Under the pieces are notes generated by a model, which was not told the origin of the DNA, searched no databases, and was given only the letters and a program-made list of their open reading frames with translations. Of a stretch of 64,000 bases of DNA, positions 23,124 to 35,230 are shown in pieces. This stretch comes from Triatoma infestans (taxonomy: Eukaryota; Arthropoda; Insecta; Hemiptera; Reduviidae). Within the stretch, counting starts at the first letter, position 1. Each line of letters starts with the position of its first letter. The translations under genes and the position numbers were made by a program. The DNA is taken from assembly GCA_011037195.1 (NCBI GenBank), contig JAAEAF010002489.1, forward strand, positions 97,914-161,913. Reading direction: 5' to 3'.

Positions 23124-23147
23124 GCCATAATTTTGTCCAGGACTTTA
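23124..23147 (+). repeat. Right terminal inverted repeat of the Tc1 element
   Basis: CCATAATTTTGTCCAGGACT followed by TATA resembles known Tc1-like termini and lies 267 bp after the transposase stop, in the expected place. The left terminus is not found, so the element is 5' truncated. Confidence 0.55.
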
Positions 23148-24125
23148 TATATGTGTACACAACTATATTAAAATGAGTGACAGATCTAATTTCACAGTAG
23201 ATATTTTTTCTTTAATTAACTTTTTGAAAGTATTGTGTGATTCTTCTAGAGACAGAACGAATGTTGGTGAATGGATTACTGCAGGAATGAAACTTGAAAT
23301 AAACAATATTGATAAGTGGGCAGATACCTGCCACAAAGTATATAATATAAAAACAAAACAAAACGAAGAGTATCCTTTATAGGTTATTTAATAATTCCAT
23401 GGAAATTTCTTTATTTTTTTTATTATTGGAATATTATGTAAGATGCCAGTGAAGTATACAAAGGAAAGTTAAAATTAGATTTTCAATAGATATATGCCAT
23501 GTATTATTTATTTAGGAAACTCTTTCTTATTTGTGTTTCACTTTACTTTTTATTTTTTTTATTATATTTCATTTCCTACATTCGGAGGAAAAGAGAGTGA
23601 TCAATATGGTAAAAGGAAGTTATATTTGATTTTGCGACCGCTATCTTCCTTTTATTTTATTTATTTATTTTTTTGTCTGTCTTCTTTTATTTACTTCCAC
23701 TCTTTCTTTTTAGTGGTGTCTATGTAACTTGTAGACCTCTTTTGTATTTACTTTATCATTTTACAAAGGAGGAATAAAAAATTCAGTTGACGCTTGATAC
23801 TAAACCTTGATCAACCGCCAATTCAAACGTTTACCTAACGATAGTAAACAAGCGCGCTATTTCTGCTTGCTTGCCGTTGATTCAATGTTAACTATGTTTG
23901 TTTGCATATATTATGTATGTAACAAATACTCTTCTTTTTTTTTATAAATACTAATTTATTGTATGCTTGTACTGGTTATCTACGTGGTTTATTTTTATTT
24001 ATTTTTTTTTAACATCAAAAGAATTCGTTTACTTTCATTTCCAGCAAATTTTACAACTATCTCTATTTCAATATAGTCAATAAACTGGACTGTCTAAGAC
24101 GTACACACAATCTCTCTCTGTCTCT

Positions 24126-24160
<35 letters not shown>

Positions 24161-26619
24161 GTTTTTTTCTATAAAATGTGAAAGGAAATTTCATAAAACT
24201 TGGTATTTATACAACTGCTACTTTAATTTAAAATAACTAGCTCTCAAAAATCATAAATATGTAATAATCCATGTACTTTCTGTTACTGAAAAGAGCAATC
24301 TATGACAAATTATATGGGGAGAAATTGAGAAAGCAGTTCAGTGAGAGAGAATTTAAACTGCAGGGTTTTTTGTGGTTTGGTACTAGAGGTACTATAATCA
24401 CATATGACATGGGACGTCCTAAAAAGAATGGGAGTCGACATTAAAAGAGTGAAACTTCTGGCGGAATCTATCATAGTTGATTTCCTAGTAATAATCAATT
24501 ATGATATATACAGAGACCAATACAAACTATTGTCTACGCCTAAATCGGGCAGCTTAATGTATTTTTTTTTTTTCTGATGTAACTTTTGTTTTTCCCTTTC
24601 TCTTTACAACTTATACTACTTTTCTTTTAAGTATATATAAATATTTATTACTTTTATATTATTTGGACTTATATTGAATATTTAGACTGTTTCGTATATA
24701 TGTCCCTGCAGATTGATTAGAACGCTGTGTTTTTCATCTCAACATAATTGAGCAGCCTCACTTTTGCTAGGGTAATAAACTGAATCTATCTTCAATTTTT
24801 TTATTTATATTTAATACTTTTCAGCATTTGTTTCATTAAATATAGTAACAGATATCCCTATTCCAGCAAATGTATATGTGTTGGTCTTTTGCATATTATT
24901 ATAGAGAAAAGCATGGTTGTATAGTGTATATAGGTTATGTGTATATAATGTAAATAGATCGTATGTTTAGATCATATATATCAGGTATAGGAAAAACAAA
25001 AGTGGAGGAATATGGTGTGCTCTACTCCATTGTGTACATAGGATGTATGAGTGTGAAGAATGAATATCAGATATGGTATTTATTAGAACGAATGTATTTA
25101 TTAGCATGCATGTACAAGATAGGTTAGAGTATAATTGAGATAATGTGGGAATGGTGCACATTATCCTGCAGGGACCAATGCTGCTCAGGAATGGCAACAG
25201 TCTTGATTCCTTAATCTGTCTTCTGCATTTGGGGGCCACTGAATTTTGTAAGGGCAGGCCTGAAGCCTTCCCGGCATATTGTGCGAATGGGAAGTATAAA
25301 TGTAGGCGTGAATGAATAGGTTACTAGCTTAGGTTAGAGTTTATGATGATTAGAGATTACAGTATTTGCAAAGGACTTTATTTACTTATAAATAAATAAA
25401 AAATGTAATAAAATTGTATCTATTTATTTCATTATGTATATTTTAATCAATTTACTCAAAAAAAAAATTACGCAAGAGCAATTAAAGTTCCTCTTTGCGC
25501 CCGAAGTTCCAAATAGGTTGAAAATCCTTGCAGTAAGAGGAAATAAAATTAGTAGGTAGTATAAACAAATGGTTCTTGCAAATCTATAGACAGTTAGATT
25601 TCAAAAGTTATTGAGGTTTGATGGAAGATGCTGTCTTTTAAAGTTCAATGGAATTACATTCTATATTAATATATGGTGAGAACCAACAAGTACCCGTAAA
25701 ACACTATATTTATTTACACTGAGTAAACATTCCTGTTTTTAAAGATTTTTTTCAATTATAATTGTATTAACCGTGAGAGAAACTCGTGAGAATGTTTCTC
25801 ACCAAAGTTTTTATTAATGTGTACTTCAAAGAGAATTTCTTCTTTTTCAAGTACTGCTCTAAATTTATTCTCGCTTCCAATAAAGAAAAGAGAAAGAGAA
25901 TATTGACAGTTCAATGGATCTCATTTACATCATTCCCTGCCTCGCTTGTATCTTTTTCTTTTGTGATAATTATCAATATCACACGTTGCAATTCTCATTA
26001 TGAACATCATGATAATAATTTGCATATCAATGGGAATGTTGAAAATCTACTGGCTTTCATTTTCACTGTATCTCTGATAAGATAAAGGGAATCATGTTAA
26101 TTTTAAAAGCTCCAGTTCTGAGTTCTTATCACATATGGACAGGTTTTTTATTTTCAATAAAAAAGAAAGCTTTGCTTTGGAGAATTCTCGTCACTATTGC
26201 AAACCTTCCTACGAATCCAGATAGTTATAAAAAATAGTTACTACCCTTGTTATCGAATACGATCAGCTAGACAGGTGTATCAAAGGAATTTTGCAGCTGT
26301 CCCATCAAATAGATTAACTGATTTGGACTGAAAGTTTTGAATTCTGTTGAAGCTGGTCTGATTTTTTTTTTGGTTCAATAAAGTGTTACAGTAAAGTTAT
26401 ACAGTAAAATTACCCCCAAGGGGTATCTGTTGCATGCAGTTACTTGGAGAGTAGCGACCCCACGGTCAGTATCTATGTACTCATCAAGAACAGTACACAA
26501 TACACTTAAACTAAATGCATGCATCAGACAAATAATACTCTTTACAGACATAGACAAACACAGTACACATAGGGCCTCCGTCCCTAGTTAACTGGCGTAA
26601 GCCAAGGGAGAAGAAATAA
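23148..26619. other. AT-rich spacer, no gene recognised
   Basis: Contains T-rich runs and a CT microsatellite (24128-24158). A 69-codon ORF at 23173-23382 and a 99-codon ORF at 25786-26085 have no domain I recognise. Confidence 0.45.
24128..24158. repeat. CT microsatellite
   Basis: Sixteen CT units without interruption. Confidence 0.95.
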
Positions 26620-27412
26620 TTTTTTTTTTACGGCGGGGGGGATGCCTCCGCACTAAGTGTGGGATTTGCACCCACTAGAAACCCCCCTCCCTCCCTCACA
26701 GGCAGTTGTCCACCCCGGAACTGCTTATGGTACTACTTCGGGGTAGTGCCTCGTAATGCTACCGCGGGCTGCCTCCGGCCTAGCGGGACCCGGTCCTCGG
26801 GAGGTCGAGGTGCCTTTTCATTTCTATAACTTTCATCCGCAGGATCGTCCGGACAAAGGTAGCCACCCAGTCCCACCGGTCCCACCGGGCGAGCATGGCC
26901 CTCACCACTGTCACCGGGGAGATCCTCCCGATTTCGGCTTCCAGTCTCTGCCGCTCGTGCCATCTGCCACATCTAAAGGAGGTATGGAACGCATCTTCTC
27001 TCTCTCCATCTCCGTAGATGCACGACGAGTCTCCCTCTTTCCCCACCCTCCACAGGTACGCGGCAAAACAGCCATGCCGTAAAAGCGAGTCACCGGAGGC
27101 GTTTGGCAGCGGTACAAGGGAGAGGGTGCTTAGGATAGCCAGCGCGTACCGGATGGTATCTGAGCCAGCCGTCCTAATAACCACAGGGGTGATCGCAATT
27201 GATCTTTAGGCCAAAGAGTGACTGGAGGAGGACGGCGTTCGCAAAGGACATGAGGAGCCGGCGTCTGCTGCCCACGGTCCCCCTACGTTCGCCATTATCC
27301 GGCTCATCACCACTTTAGCCGCTTTCTCCGAAGAGCGCTGCATCTGCTCTCAGAACGTCAGCTTTCCATCAAGATGAACTCCTAAGTATTTGACGGAACT
27401 CTGAGGTTTCAG
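26620..27412 (-). pseudogene. R1/I-group LINE, 3' end of ORF2, with an inverted internal segment
   Basis: This is a GC-rich island in AT-rich DNA. On the minus strand, 27230-27412 encodes YLGVHLDGKLTF, SRIMANVGGPW and (shifted) RLLMSFANAVLL, the end of a LINE RT. Then 26780-27055 encodes a C-terminal finger region (CIYGDGEREDAFHTSFRC, then CGRWHERQRLEAEIG and MLARWDRWDWV). Between them, 27058-27223 encodes the expected middle part on the plus strand instead. A T run at 26620-26629 marks a poly-A tail for the minus-strand element. Stops and shifts make it inactive. The plus-strand ORFs over the minus-strand parts are shadows. Confidence 0.7.
27058..27223 (+). pseudogene. Inverted segment of the R1-like LINE
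   Basis: The plus strand encodes RERVLRIASAYRMVSEPAV and then TTGVIAIDL, a stop, AKE. This matches the conserved block after the RT thumb in R1/I-type LINEs, which normally lies between the two minus-strand parts that flank it. The segment is therefore inverted in place. Confidence 0.6.
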
Positions 27413-27414
27413 TA

Positions 27415-27690
27415 GAAGGAAGGGATTAGCTCAGTGGTAGCGCGCTGGACTAGGAACGCGGTGGTCCCAGGTTCGAATCCAGCATGATGCCCTTTGATTT
27501 TCTCTTCTTAGGATTCACTACAACTCATTCTCCAGTGGTGGACGATGTTGTGTATAGCTAGAGAACAATATTTTAGGCCGCCTGTGCACTAAGAAGGCTC
27601 CGGGAGCAAAATAGATCTTTCAGGTTGCAGTGCAATATTCCCGTTCAACAGCCTACAGTCAAATAAGTTGGAAGCCTCGTGGACAGAAAA
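27415..27690 (+). mobile_element. tRNA-derived SINE with pol III promoter
   Basis: The head at 27422-27480 keeps an A box (TAGCTCAGTGGTAGCG, 27427-27442) and a perfect B box (GGTTCGAATCC, 27470-27480). The T-stem does not pair and no acceptor stem closes, so it is not a tRNA gene. A body follows with GATTTTCTCTTCTTAGGATT and CACTAAGAAGGCTCCGG, shared with the SINEs at 57.3 and 57.9 kb. It lies directly beside the R1-like LINE. Confidence 0.75.
27427..27480 (+). promoter_or_regulatory. Internal RNA polymerase III promoter (A and B boxes) of the SINE
   Basis: A box TAGCTCAGTGGTAGCG and B box GGTTCGAATCC lie 27 bp apart, the spacing seen in tRNA genes. The B box matches consensus in every position. 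Confidence 0.65.
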
Positions 27691-27954
27691 GTCTAGCTGC
27701 AAATCAGAAATCTTGATTGAAAAAAGTAATGAACATTGTTTATAGGGTTGATTCTTTTTTTAACTATCTTCGAATAAAACACGTGACCAGTCAGTAAATA
27801 TACACAAGCGTCTGGTATACAAAAAGAACCGTGGAGGAGATGAAGGGATGACTAGATATTTTATGGTGCACAAATACTAAGAAGATAGAACACATGCCCT
27901 TCTGGAGGCATGGAAAGTGTACAAAATAATGTAGAGGAAAGGCTTATTCTTTTA

Positions 27955-28080
27955 TTGTTGTGGTTGGGTCCGCAAAGCTGGAATGCATCAGAGATATTTT
28001 CCGTGATAGTGTTTTTCATTTTGTGGCCATCAACCCAGTTTCGGGCATTCCGCTGATGGCCAGGATGTCTTATATAACAG
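27955..28080 (-). mobile_element. Hairpin-element relic with decayed hammerhead-like motif
   Basis: Contains GTTGGGTCCGCAAAGCTGGA, GCATCAGAGATATTTTCCGTGATAG and, on the minus strand, CATC, a broken core, CCC, GAAACTGGG, T, GATG. Stem I still pairs, but the CUGANGA core is lost. Only one arm is present. Confidence 0.55.
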
Positions 28081-29630
28081 TGTGATAAGCTAGACTTGCA
28101 CATAAAATCAATTTATAAACTGAATTGGAAAGAGTTTCGTCAAGACCTAGTACGTTAAGAATGGGTTCAGTATACCTGAATAACGTCGCATGTTGTTTTC
28201 ATTTTTTAAAAGGCATTGTAATTATGGTTCCTTTAAAAATAGAAACCTCTGTAAGTGGAGAAATGCAAGCCAAAGATGTCTTGGAGAACTTGCATTAATA
28301 ATTAATTATTTATACTATCTTATTATTAATGGCTGTTCTTTGAGTACAGAAGCAATATTTAATCACGAAAAACCACTGCGTCATTTGTTGACTACTGTGG
28401 AATAGTTAATACTAAAAAGGAATTAAATGGGCGTAAGATAGTACAAATAAATATATTGCCTAATAATTAAATCATATAAGCTGTAACGTTAATACGTTTG
28501 AGGGGGTGATGGTGTAATTAGGTGGTTGGGGATAGTTCGGGTGGTTCGGAAAACAGGTTGGGAAGAATTAAAACAGAACGGTCAGACTGCGAACTAGGTT
28601 TATTGCAACAATGAACTCAAAATCGGGGTAGGGTGGCACAAACATAAACAACATTACCCTTATAACTGTATACACAAACTCCAATTCAAATTGAAAAATA
28701 TGGAAATAAAGTACATAAACAAAATTAATTTCTTATTACCTAGCCTAACTTATTATCTAACGTAAATCTAAATCTAGTGTTGTTTACAAATTTCTAAGGT
28801 AAGGGTAAATTAGCGTCATTATTAGTTTTTTTTTCTTTTGTTTTCACAAGGGGAGAGAACAGGGTGACCGCACTTCCACCACACTCAATACCTTTCGTGC
28901 TTTGTGTCGATTAGCGGTGGTATTACACAGCGGCCAGATAGACGATGCGGACCTCGGCTTCAGTCGTTTCTTTTCTTTACTCTAGGTGGAGTACACTCCG
29001 AAATTCGTCCTCATAGCGAGGTCAGTTCGTCCATTTGAGGTCAGACAATGTAGGGCTCTTTTTTTCGCCCTCCAGAGCAGAGTAAACCCCACTTCAGCAC
29101 TTCAGTCTATACAGCACTTTCTCCCCCACCTCACTCGCCTACTCCTCACTCTAAACAATTTTATATTAAATATTTATCCTAATTTAACATTATTTAACTT
29201 ATTTTAACAGCATTTATTTCTCTCCAAAACAGTGGGTGACATTCCTGACTTCAAGTTACAAAGTATACTAATTGACAATCACGTAAGCTGTCTGATACTC
29301 ACAGATATGCTCTGCTCTCCACCATTCCACAGCCAATGCTGTCTGACAATTTCATATTCACATGTAGGTGAAACAGACTAAAATGGAAATTATCTCTGAT
29401 ACTCATTCTTTTATCATTTCTCTAACATCAATTAATACAATTCAGTGATGTAACACTTCCCCAGAATTCATTTTTTGTTAGTTATGTATTTTGCACCAAG
29501 AGTAAATAAAATCAGTCGAATCGTTTTAGAATAAAAATCACGAAAAACCTAATGCAGTAAAATCACGTATTTGAAAGTCGGTTTCAGTCACAGTCTTTGT
29601 GACGCATCTCAAGGTGGTATGGTAAAGAAA
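28081..29630. other. Spacer, no gene recognised
   Basis: A G-rich stretch (28500-28570) and a pyrimidine-rich stretch (28830-29150) occur in an otherwise AT-rich region. They could be parts of an old LTR, but no pair of ends was found. Confidence 0.35.
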
Positions 29631-29711
29631 AATGAAGTCTGAGCTGCCAATGACTTTTTGTTTTGAGATATTTTGCCTCCTCTCACCTTATTTCTTTCGC
29701 TCTCACTCTCG

Positions 29712-29713
29712 CA

Positions 29714-29763
<50 letters not shown>

Positions 29764-29776
29764 TACACACACACAC
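29712..29776. repeat. AC microsatellite
   Basis: About 65 bp of AC units with a few ATAC interruptions. Confidence 0.95.
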
Positions 29777-30717
29777 GTAAACATACAAATCATTTCCTAA
29801 AATCACTTATTTCGAAACTGGTACTCAGGTGAAACCTCAATTTCTAAAATTGGTCATAATAGCCATACATTGTTTTACAGCGGGAAGAGGAATCTAAAAG
29901 CTTTTAGATTAACAGCACTATAACGAAGCAAAATTTATAATACTGTTGAGTCTGGATGACAATGGACACTTCAGATTTTGCTTGATACATCGTTCGATGC
30001 TACATCGAGAAAATGGCCAAAAGAGATTCCAACCGGGAGTTGAATCGCCTTTGGCGACAACTGCACAAGGCTCTAGGCCTTCTTTTGAGCACCAGACTTA
30101 CGTACGGTGGGATTTCACAATAGTAATTACGGACCGTTGAATCTGGGCCATTGGCACCAGTTCATCTTATCTTTATACTATTCTAACTCCAGGGAGGACA
30201 ATGTCTATCTTTGTTTGTAGCGCTGAATAAGTAAATTTTGGCAAGAAGGATTGTAGCTTAAAGGAAAGGCTTGAATATTTAGGAAAAGTATAGAATGAAA
30301 GCAAATAAATGTTACTGTCTGGAATTGCTAGGATATGTGAAAATCAATGAAAACAGAATGGATGCCGGGATGTTAATATTTATCATATTGCAAAACTAAT
30401 TCAAAAATAGAGAAAGCGTATTTTATTTTGAAAATGAAGACGAGTTGTCCCAAAATCTTAAGGATAAACTCATTGTTATAGAAATAATCCTAAAAATAAA
30501 GAGTCTTTCAAACCTCATTATTAATAAACACTACGTAATAGGCATAAGAATTTAATATAACTGAAATGTCTTTAATAATTCTGAAATGTCTTTAATAATT
30601 CTGAAATGGAAAAATTCGTAAGCTTCTTTTATCGGATTTTCCCGGCTGGTAGTAAGTTGGAGGAAAATCTACAAAGAAAGGTTGTATATTTGTGTAAAGC
30701 ATGGAAGGAAATGTGTT

Positions 30718-30724
<7 letters not shown>

Positions 30725-30752
<28 letters not shown>
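30725..30752. repeat. GA microsatellite
   Basis: Fourteen GA units, preceded by a short GT run. Confidence 0.95.
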
Positions 30753-31289
30753 ATTTGAAGAGAGGATACCTCGGCTGAAGAAAAGTAACAAGCAGTAGTA
30801 GGAGAGGATACTTAGGGGGAGGGGGAGATTATTGTAGTAAATCTTTTCCACCTTTACGCTTTCCACAAAAGCATGTCTGAAAACTGGTGACAAATCCAGT
30901 AAATGGCTCAAACCTTTTCAAAATGTTTTCCTTTTATTCTACTTGAAGCTGCAGGTTTTGGGCTTCACCTTCCTCTGCTGTCCGCAGATACACACTGGAT
31001 ACATGTCTCAATTCCCATTGGTGTAATATTGGTCAATCCTGCCCCACCAATCACGAAGTGTATTTATTTATTTATTATAATTTGTAGGACCCAGCATAGA
31101 TGTAGTATCACTTCTTTCGAGCCTATTTGTTGGTTCAAAGTTACATAAAGTTAGGAAATTTAGAATGAGCTCTTTGCGGGATTGTACCAGTGCTATCAAT
31201 CAGTAGGACGTGATAGTCTCCCATAAAATCTGTTCTTTTGTGCCCCGTTTTGTAGTTTACCCAGATACATGCACACTGTATATTGCTTT

Positions 31290-31326
<37 letters not shown>
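31290..31326. repeat. CT/CA compound microsatellite
   Basis: CT units with one CCC interruption followed by CA units. Confidence 0.9.
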
Positions 31327-31667
31327 GACATACACACACAACACATTCTATTCCAATAAGATTGATTAAGCAATCCCTAGACCTTACCAAAGAGTACAAA
31401 GGGAGTAAAACTTGTTGGAATTGCCACTTAAAAATAAATAAATAAGCAACTCAATAAACTTTATGCAACAGAAATTAATCTACTTTTTTTCTGATAGAGT
31501 TATAATTTCTATAATTATATGGTAGATATATGTTGAACTAATAGTAGAATATACAAGTCATATTTCCATTTTAAAAATGTTAGTAAAACGACGTTTTGGT
31601 CTGTAAGGGCATTAACAAGCTTTATTTTTTTTTTTTTTTAATTTAAGGTAAATATCTATGATTATTT

Positions 31668-31862
31668 ACGCCCGAAGCTATCTAAATGAATTGCCAGCAT
31701 CCGGATAGTGTTCACTCGTTGCAGCCAACACTGCGCATCATCGGACAGTGAGCAGTAGAGGCTTCTAGGAAGAGAAAATCTAGGGCAGCACAGCTGGACT
31801 CGAGCTCAGCACCTTCTCGTGGGAGTCCATTACACTAACCACTTAGCTAATCCATTCCATAT
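31668..31862 (-). mobile_element. tRNA-derived SINE, reverse orientation
   Basis: On the minus strand the order is GGATTAGCTAAGTGGTTAG (A-box region), CTCGAGTCCAGC (weak B-box region), CTGCCCTAGATTTTCTCTTC, CTAGAAGCCTCTACTGCTCA, CTGTCCGATGATGCGCAG. The body matches the SINEs at 4.6 and 57.9 kb. Confidence 0.7.
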
Positions 31863-31904
31863 TAAAAAGCTAATATTATTATTATTTGTCTATTCAAAGC
31901 CACA

Positions 31905-32315
31905 CTAGATCCAGATAGTTAGCTCCAAAGAAAAACAACAAAAAACGGGTCTAGAACCAATATCCTGCTAAACCAAAAATTGAAATTTATTAGACCCGGT
32001 TCTTCCACAGATATTCTGTTACGACCAAAGTTCTTGAACCGAATTTCCTCACAATCCAAGCAATCTGTCATAAGATGAATGGGCATATATTCCTCTTACT
32101 CACTGGCTATACAAAAGGGAGTCTGGCCCCTAGTGGTTATGTAGAACTGTCTCCTTAGTTCACATTGCAGTAAGAGATGCAACCAGATGCCTAAAAGAAA
32201 AGGTCCGTGAAAGACATCACAAAATCTCACTAAGAGACATGTCCGGACTCCCAATGAGCATCTTAGACTGTCGACAGCCCATTGAGGTGTGAAAAGTTTT
32301 CCTATAAAATGCCAC
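31905..32315 (-). pseudogene. I-type LINE, 3' end (same family as 59-60 kb)
   Basis: On the minus strand the order of blocks follows the 59.1-59.5 kb element: ATGCTCATTGGGAGTCCGG, a region corresponding to TAHCG and LYI, then the finger region, GAACCGGGTCTAATAAA, and the 3' end GTTCTAGACCCG followed by TTTTTTGTTGTTTTTCTTTG. The frame is broken and only the last 400 bp remain. Confidence 0.7.
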
Positions 32316-32689
32316 ATCATTGCAATGTATGGTTAAACAATTATATAATGGGTTTGAGGGGGAGACATGATGGGTTAAATAAGTAAATAAACTTGAACAC
32401 TGTATAATAGAAAAGTAGCCAAAGTAACTGGACTTTACGCTAAAATATATAAAATGGTAATGAGAGGTAAAGAGAAAGGTTGATGACGCGCTGTGACTGC
32501 TGTATGAAACTGCTGCAAGCCTGTCGGTAGACTCCCTCCTATGGCTGACACAGCTGTATTTAAACAGTTTCTTCCACTCTAGTCTGGCCTAAGCTAGACC
32601 TAAACTAGAGAGATCCTGTCTCTCTCTCTCTCTGCTTTGGACCACTCTCCTCGGATCCTATTACAACTACATGGTATTAATCTAGAATT

Positions 32690-33000
32690 TCAAATTTGAT
32701 CAAAAATCGGTTAACCTCATAATAAGACTTCACTAATATTTTTGGAGTTTACTAGAATTTTCTCGAAAAAACTCCAACGACTTTCTCTAAACTTGGAATC
32801 TTTGCTAAATGTACATAATATTATAAACCTATAATTTTTATTTGATACATTTTTTCCGAAAGAAAAATTAATTTGTGGAGATGCTGGATAATTGAAGACA
32901 TTAGATTTCAAGCGTTATTCCATGTAGAAGCTGGTCTCTGGACAACAATGTAATAATCACATTTCTATCTAGTTATTTGCAGAGAAAAATTATAAATTAA
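32690..33000 (-). mobile_element. Family A fragment
   Basis: Blocks GAATTTTCTCGAAAAAACTCC, CAACGACTTTCTCTAAACTTGG and ATAATTTTTATTTGATACAT follow the minus-orientation order. Truncated at both ends. Confidence 0.5.
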
Positions 33001-33816
33001 TTATGGCATAGAATTTTGGACAAGTTTGAAGAAATACTGCCAATTTTTTGTTGTACTAAGTAGTAAAAGAAAGTCGTCTGTGTTTGTTTCATATCAGATA
33101 TTTTTTTGGCACAATTTCCAGAATCACTCCCTCCTCCAAAGGAAAACGAACTATTTCAAAATTAACCAAATCGATATTCCCAAAATAATATCTAAATGGT
33201 ATAAAAAGCCAATAAACCACGTAGCACATTCACTGTAAATAATCCGAGGCTATACGAAGAAATAGAGATTTTTACTTACTAAAAAGTGTGGCTATTTGGC
33301 AAAATGACAGAGTGAGTTTTTATTAACATCAAAGATAATAACAGTTGGTTCTATGGAAGGGAGGTACAAATAATTCTGTGAATATATGTAACAAACTATT
33401 AACCAAATAGTTTACGGAGAGAGAATAATTGTTTTCCTAGTATACACACACGGGTTTACTGGATGGGGGGAAAAAAAGTGCTGATATATAAAGTGAACAT
33501 AATTGGAAGTCTCACTTGTAGGCAATGTCGAGAAAATTTGTTGGTCCGGACACTTTTATCATGTCGTGTTATTTGGAGGAATGCAAGAAGATTCATCAAC
33601 CACAAGTGCGAGTTTACTCAATGCATTTTTTGCTCCTCAGTTTTTTACAATTTTCTCCAAAATGACTTTTTTTTTTTCACTTACTTCCACTGCTATGTCA
33701 ATTTTTATCAATATCTGGTTTTCACCGGGAATATATACTGCGATACAATAAGGCAGGATTTCTTAAAAAATTTATTTATGTGTCTGACTGTCTGTATCTG
33801 GAAATAACTCAAAAAA
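33001..33816. other. Spacer, no gene recognised
   Basis: Two overlapping ORFs (33463-33807 and 33503-33751) have no recognised domain and contain T-rich low-complexity stretches; I do not call them genes. Part of 33590-33760 may be very old family A sequence. Confidence 0.35.
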
Positions 33817-34768
33817 TCTGGTGTGAAACACTCACACAACTTTCTCTTACTTCTGTTGTCAAAATTATAATTGACAAATGTTATAGTTTGTGCACCAAAT
33901 ATAACGAAATTCGTCGAAAACTGAAAAAAACTGTTCAGTATAAGCGCACTTCTGGCTTACAATTTTCTTAAAACTTGGAATTTTGGCCATCTATTTATTT
34001 CTAATTAATTTTGTTTGGATGATTAGAATTGTATAATCAACTATGATACCACTTTAGGGGAAGCTGCAACCCCACCCCACCCCTAAAACTGCCCTTACAT
34101 GAATTTTTCCAGAGAAATGTCGTAAAATAAAAGATGTAGATCTTTGCATTTTTATTTTGTATCAAAGTTTCAAGAAAATCGCGAAAAAATGAAAGAATCA
34201 TTTAGTAAAGTGTCAAAACAGACGCACTTCCGGTTATCTGATTTTTTTTAAACTCGGAATTTCAACAACATATTTAATTCTTATTAACATTATTTAGATG
34301 ACAGAATTGTCTAAGCACATTAGATGAAACCTAACCCCACCTCTCCCCCAGAAGTGCCCTTAAATAAATTTTCCTGGAGAAATGTTTCAAATAAAAGTTG
34401 TAGCTCTTTGTATGTGTAGTTGATATATAAAGTTTAAAGAAAATCGTCAGGAGCCATTTTTGAGAAAATCGCAAAAAACGTAAAAAAAAAAACAACTAAT
34501 AAAGTGGTACTTCCGGTTGAGGAATTTGTCACATAACGCACCGTCAGATCCCATGGTGATACCTAAACGGAATATCAAGTTTGAACTTTCTACGATTTTT
34601 TCGTTTTTGAGCTATGCTGTTCACACATACACACACACATACAGACCATTTGCTAAAAACCACTTTTTTGGACTCAGGGGACCTCAAAACGGATATTTCC
34701 GGTGAAAACTCAATATCGAAAATTTGACACGATTACAATACTTCCTCTTACTAGGAGTAAGAGGAAGT
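33817..34768 (+). mobile_element. Family A dispersed repeat, near full-length copy
   Basis: Same ends as the 9.7-kb copy: TCTGGTGTGAAACACTCACA and ACTTTCTCTTACTTC on the left, ACTAGGAGTAAGAGGAAGT on the right. It carries the same two internal tandem blocks (about 33930-34215 and 34215-34500), then AACGCACCGTCAGATCCCAT and the CACATACACACACACATACA run. No coding content. Confidence 0.8.
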
Positions 34769-34775
34769 AAAACGG

Positions 34776-35230
34776 AACGTCAGAAAAAGTTCAAGCTCGA
34801 TATTCTGTTTAAATGTGACTGATTAATAAGTTTTCGATCAAAATTAGATGAACCGGAAGTAAGTCTTTCACTGAAAATTTCTTTTTTTTTTTTAGTTTTT
34901 GCGATTTTCTCCATGAAGACACCAAAAGGTTTCATTAAGCTTGGTATACTAATTATACATCCAAAATCACTTTTGTATGCAACTTTTTCTGAGAAAAATC
35001 ATTGGGAATTTTGGGGAAGGAATGAGGTTGTGCCTTCCTCAAAAAAAGATACAAAAAAATTGTTTTATTAAATTTAGATTCTCTAACTCGTAGATATAAA
35101 ATTAACACTTAGTAAACAATAGACATTAGACTAAAATAAACACTTAGTAAACATTATAAGTTTGAAAGAAATTTATCGCTTAAATGTGTAGTGAAGGAAA
35201 GGCGAGCGAGTGTTTCGCACCAGATATTTT
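34776..35230 (-). mobile_element. Family A, second diverged copy, head-on to the previous one
   Basis: Starts near AAGTTCAAGCTCGATATTCT and ends GCGAGTGTTTCGCACCAGA, the minus-orientation hairpin terminus. Middle blocks are strongly diverged. It adjoins the 33.8-kb copy in opposite orientation. Confidence 0.55.

Larger units (their letters stand above)
29777..31667. other. AT-rich spacer with microsatellites
   Basis: Holds a 20-bp direct duplication (CTGAAATGTCTTTAATAATT near 30561 and 30581), a GA microsatellite and a CT/CA compound microsatellite. No gene recognised. Confidence 0.5.

Noticed and set aside
23173..23382. 69-codon ORF just after the Tc1 end (MSDRSNFTVDIFSLINF...)
   Set aside because: Composition looks protein-like, but there is no recognised domain, splice context or second copy. 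It would need a homology search.
25786..26085. 99-codon ORF
   Set aside because: Low-complexity, phenylalanine-rich frame in AT-rich DNA without any domain.
26756..27082. Plus-strand ORF over the R1-like LINE
   Set aside because: GC-rich shadow of the minus-strand finger region.
27421..27492. tRNA gene
   Set aside because: A and B boxes are good, but the T-stem and acceptor stem do not pair and a SINE body follows; a related head recurs at 57.3 kb.
33463..33807. 114-codon ORF
   Set aside because: Overlaps T-rich runs and possible old family A sequence; the overlapping frame is equally open, and no motif is seen.
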